NCBI GenBank assembly: GCA_026182355.1
Contig: JAPFBL010000166.1
Location: 1,054,001-1,118,000 of the forward strand
Origin: Hermatobates lingyangjiaoensis
Taxonomy: Eukaryota > Arthropoda > Insecta > Hemiptera > Hermatobatidae
Direction of reading: 5' to 3'
Length of the DNA stretch: 64,000 bases
Position numbers and translations under genes: made by a program. Under the pieces are notes generated by a model, which did no database searches, was not told the DNA's origin, and saw only the letters and a program-made list of their open reading frames with translations. Every line of letters starts with the position of its first letter. Position 1 is the first letter of the stretch. Shown one piece after another: positions 36,770 through 49,496 of this stretch.

Positions 36770-39700
36770 TATAACATCGATGAATTCGAGAATATTTCAT
36801 TGGTTTCAGGAGACTTCAAAATGGTTTATGTGAGCCACATAAAAATCTAATGTAACAATTCTCTCAACATTTTCCTTTCAAATTTTCTTTTCTCCCTTCC
36901 AGTTACCTTTGTGTTTCTTTTATTCCATTCATCTCATAATGTTGCTTCATTTATACATTTTAACTTCTCATTTTTAAATAATACTCTCTTATTTTTAATT
37001 TATTCATTTTAATTTGTTTGTTTCTCTTTTATTATTTTATCAATGTAATTTAATTTAGTAATTATATTTCTCTTTTTTATCTCATGTATTTATTCTGTTT
37101 TATTGTTTTTAATTTCCCTTTTATATTTTGCATAATTTCATATTGCCTTTGTGTTTTTAGACGTTTTCAAATTGTTTTATTATTCCAATTTATTATTGTT
37201 ATAAGTTGTATACCTCATTCCATTTACTGAATATTAACATTTGACAGTTATCGGGGCAGAATTTAAAATCTCGCTTTCCTTATTTGAGAGTATATTGTTA
37301 ATAGCTAGTCATCCAATAAACTTATAGGTAAGTTACCTATAATGCTGTATTATTTAAATGCCCGATTGGTGAAATGTTGTATTATAGGTATTTGCATATT
37401 TCTGGCATATCGTTATCGTATAAAATATGTTCTTGTGATACGCTTTCATGTACAGATGTATTGTCTCAATTTGAATAGTTGACTCGTCAACTATGAAAGA
37501 AATATGCCAAAGATCATTGAAGAGTTGAAGAATTGAAGAGTTAATGGGTTGGTGTCATTGGGGTAAGAAGAGTGGAAGTTGGCATTGTACTAGGGGTTGC
37601 CAGGTGTTTGAGCTGGTTCATCAAATGATAATAGAAGGGAATGGATTTATATTCCCTTGGCAAGCACAATGGAATCAGCATTCACGCCTGACATGTCCTG
37701 GGCCCATTACTTAGTCTGGTCTCAGTCATTTAGGCTGGTAACAAGGTTACCTGCTTAGTGCTCCAATCGCCAAGCCCTCCACCACTGGCCCAACCTTCTT
37801 GCACAACCCAAACTAAATGATTTCACTAAATCCAATCCAGTCAAGTTGCTAAACAATCATGCTTTGCTGAATATATTTCAATAGTAAATTATAACGGGTA
37901 GCCAGCCATGTAGATCAGCCTTCCAGTGGTTGCCTCCTTCGGATTTCTCTACTGTTTTAATATAATCACATTCATTCAAATATCTATATTGTAATTCTGT
38001 GTAGAATTCGTACATAGGTTATGATTTCAGTATATATTATAACAGAAGTAAGAAATATAACGCAGTATTTTACTCCAAAACAACTTCCCTGTTATTTTTT
38101 TCCACTACTTCCCCAACTTCAACAAATGAAATTAGCCTTGCTTTCAGACAATGTTGCCAACCTTAAAATAAGCATAATACATAACTAAGAATCTTTTGTT
38201 CTTTCCTTAAATATATTAATTACACTTTTATTCCTAATTAGACGCAGTTTTTCCAGAAGATGATAGAAAAATTATAACATGAAACAGTGTCTCAAACTTT
38301 AAAATAAAAATTACTAAATTAAATAAATCTTACATGAAAAATACAATAATACATTAGCATAAACAATGGTTGCCTACTGAAAAATCCCAAAGCTACAAAA
38401 AAGAACTAAAATGTCTAATTCTCCTCTTTCCTAAGGATTGAACTATTTAGTTTCTTTTTTGTTATAGTGTGTTGACAAAATTCATTTAAAATTACATTAA
38501 TGTTAGTGTTCACAGTGTTTTACAAATCACATATAAAAATACATTAGATAGAATAATTGAGATTTCTCATCTTTTTCTAGATAAATCGTTTTATAAACGT
38601 ACGTGTTCTAAACTCAGCAGTTCCAGTTTATGATTTTTACTAAAACTGTGTAACCAACTAAATGATATAATTATCCTAATTTATATAGCTTAGAAAATTA
38701 TTTAACCATTTGAAAATGTATCTTACGAAACAAATATAATAATAATGTATTATTAAGAACGATGACCTTATAGGTTACTGGTACCTTGGTTGATATTATT
38801 TTAATAATAGTTGTTATTAAAACTTTAAAACTAATCGAATGTGGTCAATAAACTCAACGGTTCTATGAATGAAATTATTTCAAACCCATTGGTAATAATG
38901 CGCTTAATTCATTAATTGTATTATTGACTTAATCATGATACCATTTATAATGAAATTGTTATAAATGAAAAGGTTTACACTTATATAAAGTCCCTAAAAC
39001 TTGTAAGAAGTTGCCCATCGTAACTTTGAAGGCAGCTTAAACGTTACAAAATTTCAATAGTTGCGAGTATGGTTTGTCTAAACAGAAACAGCAGATGGTT
39101 CAAATTTTATTAAAATTTGTTTCAATTTCATTGAGACTGAACCTTCAATTCGTTACGTTATGCCGGTTGAGCATACTCGTACATTCCCCATATGTGAATG
39201 GCCCTACATTATATGTGTATAGTTATAATCTCTATAATGTAAAATAGTTATACTCTCTATTTATAATATAAATCCGCCTCTAGTCATTTCCTTTCATAAA
39301 TCACTAACATTGCTACTCCAATATTGACAAGCAAAGAAGTGTAACTTTTTATAGTAACTCTTATATAGTATATACATATACTATATAAAGTCTACTTATG
39401 CTTTATATAGTATGTTGTGTATAATAGTATTTTTAAAAAGAGTACTTTTTTTATAGTCAGTTTATAGTATTTTAGAAGTCTAGACATTATACTTTAAATC
39501 TAAAATAAGATGTTAGAATCCTTTTAATGTAATAAAATCAACATGAAAATAATTATTCTATTACTATTTAGTTTAAATATTTTTTTTCAATTTACAGTTC
39601 AAGCCATATTTTGCAATATAATTCTATACTTGTTGAAAAAGTCTAAAAATTGAATTTAGTTGCTTTTGTAAGTGTGCATTTCCAGCCCTAGAAGTATGAA

Positions 39701-42700
39701 ATATTAATAATAATAATAATAACTTACAAAAAATTTATTTCGAATAATCACTGTTTGTGATTAAAAACTGAATTATAAATTAATTTCACAATGATTTGAA
39801 TCATATCAAGACAGGCTTCAACTAATGGAATCTATTATCATAATCATGTAGAAAGTTTTTGCCAAGTAACAACAACAACAGCAGTATGTTGACGTTGAAG
39901 GTGAATGCGTCCGTGATGGCACACGAGACCTAAGTGATGGCTTAAGAAAGCACCTGAACATGCTTAAACTTAGCAAGGGAATAGAGGGGAGTGAGGCCTT
40001 GGCAATGCCGTCTTCTGACTAATATATACATTCATTATCGCACTTGTGATATGCTCCTGCTCTGAAAGAGTCGCTAGCCCTCATGACATTGATAGGATTT
40101 AGACAAAAATGAAAGAAAGTGGCAGAACTCTGGAAGAATAGCTCAAAAAATCTATGTACTCTGTTATGAGTGGGCAGATTCTCTGCAATATTAGAAATCA
40201 AAGTTATCATATACCGAGACCTTTGAAAATATTGTTATTCATATCAAAAGGAGGTTACTTTTCTGAAGTTTTTATCCCCTGGTAAGAGGTCACCAGCTCC
40301 GATGCGGATTACTTTGTTTATTCCTATTGTCAGTCTGTACTCTTACAAACTTACTAACTTACAGTCACTTGTGATATTCAATTATTGATTTCATTCAAAG
40401 TAAATGTAATGGCAAAATAATATAACGATAGAATATGTTAAATGCAAAACTATCCTATATGATCGATTAAAGTTCCTCTGAAAATATTAGATTACCTCAA
40501 AATTTATTTTCATTAAAGTGTATAACTGTAAGGAATAAAAAAAAGTTAAACTGAAAATAAAACTATGTCTAATTTTAGTCTATGTAAATGTATTTCTAAT
40601 ATAATCTATTATTAAATATTCTAAAATAAAAAAATTGAATGTGACCTAAGAAACAAATAAATTGAGTTATTCGTAACATTTTGAAAGCGATTAAATATAT
40701 GAGTAGGGATGGTGGTGCATTTTAAGTTTAATTGGAAAAAAGTTAATTTAAGCTTAAAACATCAGTCCAAAAAAATTTTGATATTAAAAAAATAATATTA
40801 GAAGAACCCAATAACTTACAGCTAAAGAAATAATAGTTTACACAATAGTGCAAATTCAAACACTAAAGAACAAAGAAATGTTATTGTATCATGATCACTT
40901 CTTTTCATTAGTGCGTTTGGCATGCACACAATATTTAGAGTATATCGAATTAAACAGTTAAAAAGATGATAAATTAAGTAGCTGTTAAAACTCCTGAAAT
41001 AATTATGCAGAAACTTACTCTAATTTTTCAACATCTGTTGTTAGCTAGAGCTTTTGTTTTTCTCTTAAGCTTGACTCTTATTCTCCTGTTGTTGACTTGT
41101 CGTAATATTGAAGTTAGCCTTGTTGTTGTTTTATGTGTTTTTATTAGTAATAATAAATATATATTTTACTATATATGGGTGTGTGTGCATGTGTGAATGT
41201 ATGTGCCTGTATGCAAATCTGATTCATACTAATAGGTAATATTCTATATACAATACAAAACATTTTTTTGTTCTCTATGTTCAAATTCTATTTTCCCTTT
41301 TTGTTTTAATTAATGAATTAATATCTGAAATAGAATTTTATTATCTTTAATAAGGCACAATAATAACGTAACGTTTTATTTGTATAAAAGATGAATTTTT
41401 CTGATATGGGCTTTGAACAGTAGTGGAGTCTGAGTTGGATTTATGACAGTTTTAGTTGAAAAATCCCGGACGGATTGTGTCGAGGGGGAGATAAAGGCTT
41501 CAGAGGGGTTGTGATACAAGGCTGTGATGTTTTATGCATTTTATATTTACTGTTGAGCCTATGAGGACGGGACTTGGGGTGTTATTTATGTTAGTTTAAC
41601 TTAGTGATCGTCTGTATGCCTGCATTGTCCAGAGAGACAGCACGTGCTACTTCTTGCAAACTCCCATGCCTATCTGTAAATTTGGTCAACATCTCCAGTT
41701 GGCAATTCTTATATCAGCATTCCTAAAATATCTCCTAACTTTAAGATTTTTTTTCTTAAAGACTTTAAGTGATTTCTGCTCAAAATTAAGTAAGCATTTC
41801 ATTGAGACGAAATAAATTTCAAAATTCAAATTTTTCGTAGACGAAATAACGAATATTTCAATATGTAATTATATAATTTTTTTCCGGGTTATACTTCATG
41901 ACCCGTGGTAACCCACGAATCATGAGTTTATAATTCATCTGATCTCTTAGACATATCACAGTTAAATATTTCAGTTTATACTTTGCAAGTTTTCTGATAG
42001 TTTTAGATTTTATAACTACAAAATATTAATACACTTTATGTCTACAAAGTGAATCATATGCACAATATTCATAAAACAGAGGCTTTAATTAACAAATAAT
42101 AATGATTCAGATGAATATAAATTATAATTAATTTGGTATAAAACCTGATCCAATATAATAGTATTTTGAATCTTGGTAATATTACTTTAGTAATTCTGGT
42201 ATACGTAAATATGCTGAAATATATTTGGACCGGTCCTACTGAAACTAACTTGTTCGTTTACAACCGAACAAGACACTTAGTATGATTGATATTTCGAACA
42301 TGCATCATCCTTTGTATCTCAGAAGAGAATATGTCTTGCTCGTAAACTTGATTTCAATATAGTTTTTTCATGCTAATGAAAAAGGCTTCTTAGCAACTGG
42401 GAGGCAGTGGTGTTAATAACATTTCATGTAAAAGTTGTCATAATGTAGCGCCCTATTCTTGCGTATAAATCATAGTAATCATGATATGAATTGGACTAAA
42501 ATGATTGAATATGAAAACCAGTGTTGTTAAGAAATATTATCTTAAAGAGTTAGAGTAGGCGATTTAATTGAGGATTTGGACAAGGAAGCAGTCATTAAAA
42601 CTATGACCCTAAAATTTTGCATTAACCGAAAGAGGTGCTATGGGCATTCATTAGCAATTTAATCTCTGCTAGAAAAAAAAATCACCTGAACTGTATGTAG

Positions 42701-44535
42701 TACAGTTGTAAACGTAGTTGTGAGAAGTACATGAAATATTAATATGTGTTGGGCAGGCAAAGGAAATGATGGAAGGTCTAGAGTTAATGATTGCGCAAGT
42801 TCTTAGCTGCTTTGTTCGCATCATTCAATTCCTCTAATAAGATTGAGAGACTTCTGAAAGATATGGGGAAAGGTACTCTTTGATACTTTTCTAAGACCTT
42901 AGTAGACAGTTGAGGGAGGCCGATTAAAGATAAAAGAAGAACATGAAGAAGATAAAGAGATAATGAGGAAAAGCTTCTTCTAAAGTTTTCATTTATTTAA
43001 TGAAAAACTGCCATTGGCCGTTGATGATGAATTTGGGATTTAGCTTCTTTCTGTTAGTTTCGTTGATTTTAACTTAACATCTTGACTTGATCAATCCCTT
43101 GTAGAGGACATAATCGGTCTGCCCGAGCCTAAACTTTATCAGGTACTCCATAAGATGCCTGCTCTGAAAAAAAAATACTAGCAAAGCTAAGACTTGTGTT
43201 TTCAATCAGACCGATAATATTTTATTGTAACCATTTTGATTAATGTCCTCATTTCAGTAAGCAAATTACTGAAATGATTTTAAAAAATAAACGAACCAAA
43301 ATCCCCGCGCCTACAACAATGAAAGACTAAAAGAGTGTGCATTTATTAGTTGAAAAAACTTTTATAATGTGCCGGAATACTTGTAGATGGAAATAAAAAT
43401 AAACATTTGCCTTCTTATATATTTTATAAAAATAATAATTAATAACCAGTGAAGCATAATTAATATGTAAATCTTGTTTTTTGACTTTTTAAAAGAGTTG
43501 TTTTTCAATGTTCTGTTTGTCTAAACAAAACGGATCTAAAATGAATAGCTGTATTTGGGAAAACCTTTTTAAAGCTTTTTCCTCCTTTTATTATAATTTT
43601 AAAAAGGAATGCAGTACTATCTCTTCGTGAGAAAGAAATATTTATTTCCCTTGGGAAATAAAAGTCAGTTTCTTTTATTAAAATATTACATAGTGTTGCA
43701 GTCTTGAGTAGAAAAGATTTATACTATTCCTCACCATGTGATTCCTTTTGAACATTCTTGTTCTCTTTTCTTTCTTTTTTTTGACTGAAATTCAAAGAAT
43801 TTCTTTCGCTTGAATGAACTACTACTTCAATGAAAATATATAAAACAAGGAGAGAGTTTTTCTTTCATTTCATTGAAATATATCAAGCAAAAAGTATTAG
43901 TTGAAAGTATGATTTGATGCAGCCAAAGTGAAGAAGACAAAAGAAAGATGGAAAGTGAGCCATCAGCAGTTCGACATTGTGGAAGTACTACAATTAGGAA
44001 TGCCAAGAGAGAGTGAGACACGGAATGAGATTCGTCCCCCTCTGTCTCTCTCTCACTTTCACTCCCTCTCACTCAATTCGCATATCCATAACACTTAAAC
44101 GTGTTATGGTATTTTTCTAATTTTAATGTATGTTTAAAGAACTCCCGAGGCAATTTATAAATAACCTTTTTTCTAATAATTTAATTATTTTTGGACATCT
44201 TCTATCCTGCTTTTCTCTCTTTTGTTGAAATCTACAAGCGGTTTCTCCCTCCTCTGTGTATCCATATATGTGGAGTGTGTTAGTGTGTGTGTGTCCAAAT
44301 TCATTTCTCAGTTTCTCTTTTGTATTCTCTGATTGCTTGTGTTCGTTCCCATGTATCCTTGATGGTGTAGTCTCCTAATGAGCATTCTTTACGATGAATA
44401 GGTTCTCATATGTTACAGTGGCAGTCCTGACCCACAATGGAACACACCTAGGCCGAAGATTGGTCGAACGTGATACCACGAAATGAATATCGATTCTACA
44501 ATGTGAGCCCTAAGTTTTACTGAAATCCAGTTTAT
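36770..44535. other. Nearly 8 kb without a recognisable gene
   Basis: Mostly AT-rich. Notable items: a GC-richer segment at about 37540-37945 and another at 41400-41600, both perhaps old repeats; a perfect AT palindrome with 13-bp arms at 39361-39388; a (TAA)n stretch near 39706-39722; CT/GA-rich sequence near 44040-44070. The frames at 40019-40210, 41005-41196 and 43827-44072 carry no domain. Confidence 0.45.
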
Positions 44536-44539
44536 TTAC

Positions 44540-44716
44540 TTGAGTACTTGACATCGTACAGACTCGGGACCGACGGCTTAACGTTCTCTCTGAGGGCAGA
44601 AGTGATTAGATTTAGATTTACGTCCCATGTGAATAAATTCAGGGCAAGACTTGGCATTGAACCTCGGACCTACCAGTCCAGGGGCGAGCGCGTTGCCCCT
44701 GTGCTAACCTAGCCCC
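44540..44716 (-). mobile_element. tRNA-derived SINE, copy 2 (best preserved)
   Basis: Minus strand: A-box region GTTAGCACAGGGGCAACG and B box GGTTCAATGCC (44653-44663, close to the canonical GGTTCRANNCC) form the RNA polymerase III promoter of a tRNA-like head. The body then holds GAACGTTAAGCCGTCGGTCC and the tail TGTCAAGTACTCAAGTAAA. Head and body agree with copies at 10376 and 58683. No 3' tRNA acceptor pairing, so it is not a tRNA gene. Confidence 0.85.
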
Positions 44717-44719
44717 TTC

Positions 44720-46160
44720 CCCCTCTTACGAGTTTATCCTAGTGATAAATGTACAGTTAGAAGCTCATTAGATGTTTTTTTACGACTGAAAAGGGAAGTG
44801 CTAATGTTTAGGGGTGTGACTAGGGTGTCCCAAGGTGGTGTTCCCCGCTACAAGGCTGGTGGTTCTGTTTCCAAGACTATTGCCACTCTCTGATCGTACC
44901 ACACCCTCTTGTGTCTCTGATCGCGACCTCCCTCGACTTCCCCTTGTCACTACACCCCGAGTCGCCCTTTTCGCTCTCTTGCTCTGATTTATTGTCCTCT
45001 GTCTCCCCCATCAGTACCCTCAACTACAAAACTCGTGCCTTTTCAAATTCTTCTTTGTCCCTTGTTGACAACCAGTTCCTCTTTTTAATTCACCAGGCCA
45101 TCGCTTATAATAAATTGCTATACATTTCTGCAGTTTTTTTTGCATTTCACCATTTTCATGGTTGCAAAATATTTTCATGCGGCGTGTTTTATCTTTATTT
45201 TCCTTTTGTTACTGCAACCACAAATCATGGTATTCAGTTCTTACAATTGCTTTTCTTTAACAAAACACTTTCTTGAACATCTAACACTCTTCAACTAGTA
45301 TGAATCTAACAGTATTCCGTTACAGTCGATACAAGTAAGTAAGGTACCTTTCTTCCATTAAATGAGCCATAATTCTTCACACCTTACCTATAATACTTTC
45401 CTTTGTACAGACCATGTGAAGTATTGTAATCATTCTATCAACTTCTGTCATTATTCATTATCATTATGTATTACTGCTTTAATTTTGTTTTAATAAAATT
45501 TTCTATTCATTCCCGAATGTTTAAATTAAATTCGTGCGAATCTTATACGCTGGCTGAGGTTTCCCCTGGTAATGTTTTTAGTTGTTAGAAAGAAAACGTA
45601 TCATTAATTATAATATCACTAATTTAGTAAATTATTATAATATCATTAATTATAATTATACTTTTTTGCTTACATTTGCTGCTTTTTACTTATAAGCTCT
45701 CATATTTCAATCAATCCAAGCTTCCTTACAAAAATGATTACAGAATAATACATTTGCATTTCCTTTTTTTTATATTTCACATGTATAAAAGATAATTTTA
45801 TTGAAGTTATGAAGATACTCTCCAAGAGAATAAAGCTATTAGAAAGCATTATTCTGAGTTTATTAGGAAAAGAAAAACATTTCGAATGAAACTCTAAAGA
45901 TAAAGAAATGAGAGTAACAATTAATAGTGTGATGGTATCGAGTAAACGAGTTTCAGAAAGTCATCAAGGTAGGGAGGCCTGATTAGATGATAAGAACTAA
46001 CAAACTTTAATGGCACGTGGTAAATTGAAATATTCAGGAATTTTAGTTACAACATAACATAAAAACAATCACTGTGTTGATTGTGATTGATTTAATATTG
46101 CAACTTATTAACTGAATTATCTCTAACTTAGATAACTAGCTATAGGTATATCTTATTGAG
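44720..46160. other. No gene seen; GC-richer block at 44810-45060
   Basis: The plus-strand frame 44911-45276 lies partly in an unusually C-rich block (44880-45050) and starts out Ser/Leu/Pro-rich, but shows no domain. The block may be an unclassified repeat. The rest is AT-rich. Confidence 0.4.
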
Positions 46161-46162
46161 AG

Positions 46163-46300
46163 TTAAGTCTTTAAAATAAAATACTCCTTTTTGCCAACGT
46201 TCGATTTCCTACACATTCCTAACCCTGAGGATGGTGTAAAAATATATCGAAATATTGGCAAAAAAAGTAGTATTTCAATTTGAGGACCTAACCCTCAAAA
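46163..46300 (+). ncRNA. Hammerhead-like ribozyme, family E, with inverted arm
   Basis: CC (46223-46224), CTGAGGA (46225-46231), one base, a hairpin GGTGT ... ATATC, GAAA (46249-46252), stem III A-TA-T, cleavage-site T, GG (46257-46258) pairing with the CC. An inverse of the downstream flank precedes it at 46163-46202 (AAATACTCCTTTTTGCCAAC-like). The core has CUGAGGA, which fits CUGANGA. Confidence 0.5.
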
Positions 46301-46439
46301 AAATTTACTATATACTGTGTTAGATGAAGCTTCAAGAACATCTCGAGAGTACAGTTATCTCTATAACTAGTATATCTAGATTCGTTCGTACTCTCTTCTT
46401 TATTTTATTTTATTTTTATTTTGTACTATATTTATTTTG

Positions 46440-46620
46440 TAGTATAGATAACCCTCTGATGACGTTGTATTTTTTAGTTAATGGCTAAGGAAGAACACTA
46501 CGTGTTTGAAACGCGTTGTTTATACCATTAAATTTTTATATGTGGAGACCATTTCATTAGATTTTTACCTTATAATGAGTAAATACCACACAATAACCGA
46601 TTGCACTACGTTATAATACT
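46440..46620 (+). mobile_element. PLE family D terminal repeat, solo and decayed
   Basis: It shares GAACAC-TAC-GTGTTT, GAAACGCGTTG, TGTGGAGAC and AGTAAATACCACACAAT with 33820-33920. The CTGATGA core is degraded to CTAAGGAA. Stem III here is the self-complementary ACGCGT. Confidence 0.65.
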
Positions 46621-46648
46621 AGTTATAGATATATCTATTAATATAGTT

Positions 46649-47014
46649 ACAGTTCAATGTACATAAAGAAACGTAGAGAAATTAAAAACACACACTTACA
46701 GTCTCTAATTTTCGTTTGAACCGTCTTCAGGAGAGATAAGAAAGGGAAACCTGTTTTGATCGTTGTGTACCTTAGCTTTCCAGCCATTACACCAAGAGAA
46801 AGGGAAACCAAGCGCACTGGTACAGAGACGGTTGGAGACCAACAATGTTGTTATGGACTCCAACAATGACAACATTGTTGGTCTCCAACCGTCTCTGTAC
46901 CAGTGCGCTTGGTTTCCCTTTCTTATCTCTCCTGAAGACGGTTCAAACGAAAATTAGAGACTGTAAGTGTGTGTTTTTAATTTCTCTACGTTTCTTTATG
47001 TACATTGAACTGTA
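46649..47014. mobile_element. Large inverted hammerhead pair (family C), near-perfect hairpin
   Basis: The left arm (46649-46850) and right arm (46869-47014) are inverse complements with hardly any differences. The left arm alone contains a 58-bp insertion: 47 bp (46752-46798) bracketed by the 11-bp repeat AAAGGGAAACC (46741-46751 and 46799-46809). The loop is only about 18 bp. Each arm holds one hammerhead-like core. The arms also make the open frames seen here, so those frames are not genes. Confidence 0.85.
46928..46962 (+). ncRNA. Hammerhead-like motif, family C
   Basis: TCTC (46928-46931), CTGAAGA (46932-46938), a weak hairpin (GTT/AAC), GAAA (46949-46952), stem III AATT, cleavage-site A, GAGA. 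TCTC and GAGA pair as stem I. Stem II is short, so activity is doubtful. The mirror copy lies in the left arm at about 46700-46735. Confidence 0.4.
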
Positions 47015-47019
47015 CTTGT

Positions 47020-49180
47020 CCGTTTCAGATCGTATTTTCATCAAAAAAAGTATTAATATAGTTATATATCTTACCAAAATCAAGTACAAAAGCAGTCATA
47101 TATAAACTAGACGTTAAAATAACATCTTACATTCATCCCCTCACTCATTTCTGCCTTAATTCAATCGTATTCCTTCGCTTTTTTTTCAGTTTTCTTAATT
47201 ATAACTCTAATTCTAACTCAGAATATTATTTAAAACAATAAAATAATCAACTGAATACCCATAGAATTCAGCTTTGAGTTCATTGAGAATGATGAGGTAA
47301 TTTTTTTTAAAACAACTTTTAACCCTGTTTTTAACTTTACATTTTAAATAATTTGCAGCTTCTTTAAGAATAAAGAAGTTAAAAAGAAATTACTGAACGA
47401 ACATTTTTATGAATAATAAAACTGTCTCCTTAATATTTTTTTCGTCATTTAGTGAAAGCACTTGAAGGATTTTTTTTAAAAAAAAATATCTTAAAAGAAC
47501 AGAAAGTCCTTTCCCTTTTAGTTTACCGTCCTTTCAACTCCTTCATGATTTATAGAAATTAATCTCTACAACCAACTTATATAGATAATAAACATCAACA
47601 TTTTTAAAGTTCTTGGAATAAAGCTTTTTTTTAATTTGAACCAATTTGTTTTTAAAAAATTTCTAAAATATGATTCCCCCGTTAAGCTAAAATACAACGT
47701 TTGCTACAATACAAAGTTTTTTCTGCATTTATTTTGAAATATAATGTAATGGAGTACAAGGTGCAAACCTTTGCTGACTCTCTACTTTTAGGACAATGAT
47801 TTCCAACTACAACACACGTTTTATGCTAAAGAATCAAGTTGACAAGATTTAAGGAAGTAGTATAGTAATGACGTAGCTTCACTTTAGTCAACCTCCTATA
47901 TTTTACATACTAAATTTTTCTTCAAAATAAATTCTTAATTTATAAAAAAATCTTTTGTATATATTTTATGTAGTGTTTTTAAACATTTATGTCATATAAA
48001 ACACTTATTTGAGATATTTTTTTTCAAAACTGATTTTTCTGCATACTAACTTAATTCAATTCGAGTTCAATTTTATACATATACCAATCAAATGGATTGT
48101 GTTGAAAAAATGCTGTATTAAATGTAGTGTACATTCATATTTAAGTTTGCATCACTGATAAAAGCAATGTTAAATATCATTGTATATGTATCTTGTCAAT
48201 ACTATAACCGAAAAGATAACAACTCCAAAGATTGTATTGTTGTATGTCGACGTATCCTGTGTTTATAGTTTTTTTTTCTATATTTTTTAATTCATTTTGT
48301 TGTTGGATTTAAGCACCACATTGATAGTACATATTTATCTTTAGTCATTTTTCTTTGGTGTGACTGTATTAAACATTTCACAGGACAATAATAATAAACT
48401 AATAATATTTTAAATACTTGCGAATAGTTAAATCGCTCATACTTATGTGAATCGCTGTTGTAGCCACCCAACCTGTTTCCCACGTTGGGAGTGATAATTG
48501 TGGAAGGATTCTGGGTATTAATACCTATTGAACAAATAGTGCCATTATATGCCTAAATTTTCCGTTTTGGTATCAGATTTGTTTTATTATCTGATTTTCG
48601 ATCACAATTTAAATCATCATTGTCAAGTCTGCCCAGCCGTCCTTTTAGGTTTATTATTGTTTTAAATCGTATATAAATAGTTAATCCCTTCATTTATTAA
48701 ACTGTCTGTGTTTTTTGTTTTTATGTTCAAGTTTCTCTATTATATTTAATATTTGTACTAAATTTTATTATAATACTAGACGACCCGTGACCTCTTGTGT
48801 CACTCAGTTTTAAAACATTATAGCTACAAATAATAACATAAATTCACTGAATGTGATCAACAGAAATAACTGTTATTACTGTTTCTTTTTATTAAGTCAT
48901 TAAAACAATATGGTACCTGAATTATGTTGAGAGAATTTACTTTTGATTCTTCTTTCTTTTTAATGCTGTTATTTGTGCAGTAATATATTACTGACTGTTT
49001 TCTTTGATATTTAATTAAATAATTCGGTATAAACTGGAATTAACAGGTATTCAAAATTTCGCCTGTATGCAAACAAACAAGTAACAAACAAACAAGTAAA
49101 ACAAACAAGTAAAGACCAACAATGTTTTAGAAGTATACAAGACGTTATTTATATCAGGCTTTGGAAGGAAAATTGTAAAC
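47020..49180. other. No gene seen
   Basis: AT-rich spacer with poly-T/A runs. The minus frame at 48292-48483 has no domain. Confidence 0.5.
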
Positions 49181-49184
49181 AAGT

Positions 49185-49252
49185 CCCTTGGCTCAGAGCA
49201 TAGTGGACTAGACTTCCAATGTAAAGGTCTTAGGTTCGATCCCCACAAAATG
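49185..49252 (+). mobile_element. tRNA-like SINE head of another type
   Basis: A box TGGCTCAGAGCATAGTGG (49189-49206) and B box GGTTCGATCCC (49232-49242, exact consensus) are spaced as in a tRNA gene. The sequence runs at once into a TA tract with no acceptor-stem closure. It is a tRNA-derived SINE head, distinct from the 10376 family. Confidence 0.75.
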
Positions 49253-49305
49253 TTTATATATATATATATAGAAAATTGTCACAATAACACGTGATATAAA
49301 TATTC

Positions 49306-49458
49306 AGGTAACTCACCACAAATTAAAGAAGATAGTCGCTCTAAGGCCTTTCGCTTTCACGTCGTCAGAGAGCAAGTGTCGACTTGACTTGCTCTCTGAC
49401 GACGTGAAAGCGAAAGGCCTTAGAGCGACTATCTTCTTTAATTTGTGGTGAGTTACCT
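49306..49458. mobile_element. Perfect inverted hammerhead pair, family B
   Basis: Two 72-bp arms (49306-49377 and 49387-49458) that I read as exact inverse complements, separated by 9 bp and flanked by TA tracts. Each arm contains one complete hammerhead core, antisense in the left arm and sense in the right. Confidence 0.9.
49391..49426 (+). ncRNA. Hammerhead ribozyme, family B, intact core
   Basis: GCTCT (49391-49395), CTGACGA (49396-49402), a minimal stem II (one loose base, then GT-GAAA-GC), GAAA (49412-49415), GGCC, T, cleavage-site T (49421), AGAGC (49422-49426). Stem I GCTCT/AGAGC and stem III AGGCCT differ from family A in sequence but keep pairing and self-complementarity, so the structure, not the sequence, is conserved. 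The weak point is the two-pair stem II. An identical antisense copy sits at 49338-49373. Confidence 0.65.
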
Positions 49459-49496
49459 ATATATATATATAAGGATTTCACATAAACACGTGAAAT

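Noticed and set aside
44540..44716. A functional tRNA gene on the minus strand
   Set aside because: Same reason, and the body continues with the core shared by two other SINE copies.
44911..45276. A 121-codon plus-strand gene
   Set aside because: Ser/Leu/Phe-rich, no motif; its start depends on a C-rich block that looks like a repeat.
46763..47105. Overlapping plus-strand open frames as small genes
   Set aside because: They lie in the arms and loop of the inverted family C pair, so the frames arise from the palindrome and its flank.
49185..49252. A functional tRNA gene
   Set aside because: A and B boxes are good, but the 5' and 3' ends do not pair as an acceptor stem and the sequence passes straight into a TA tract. 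It is a SINE head.
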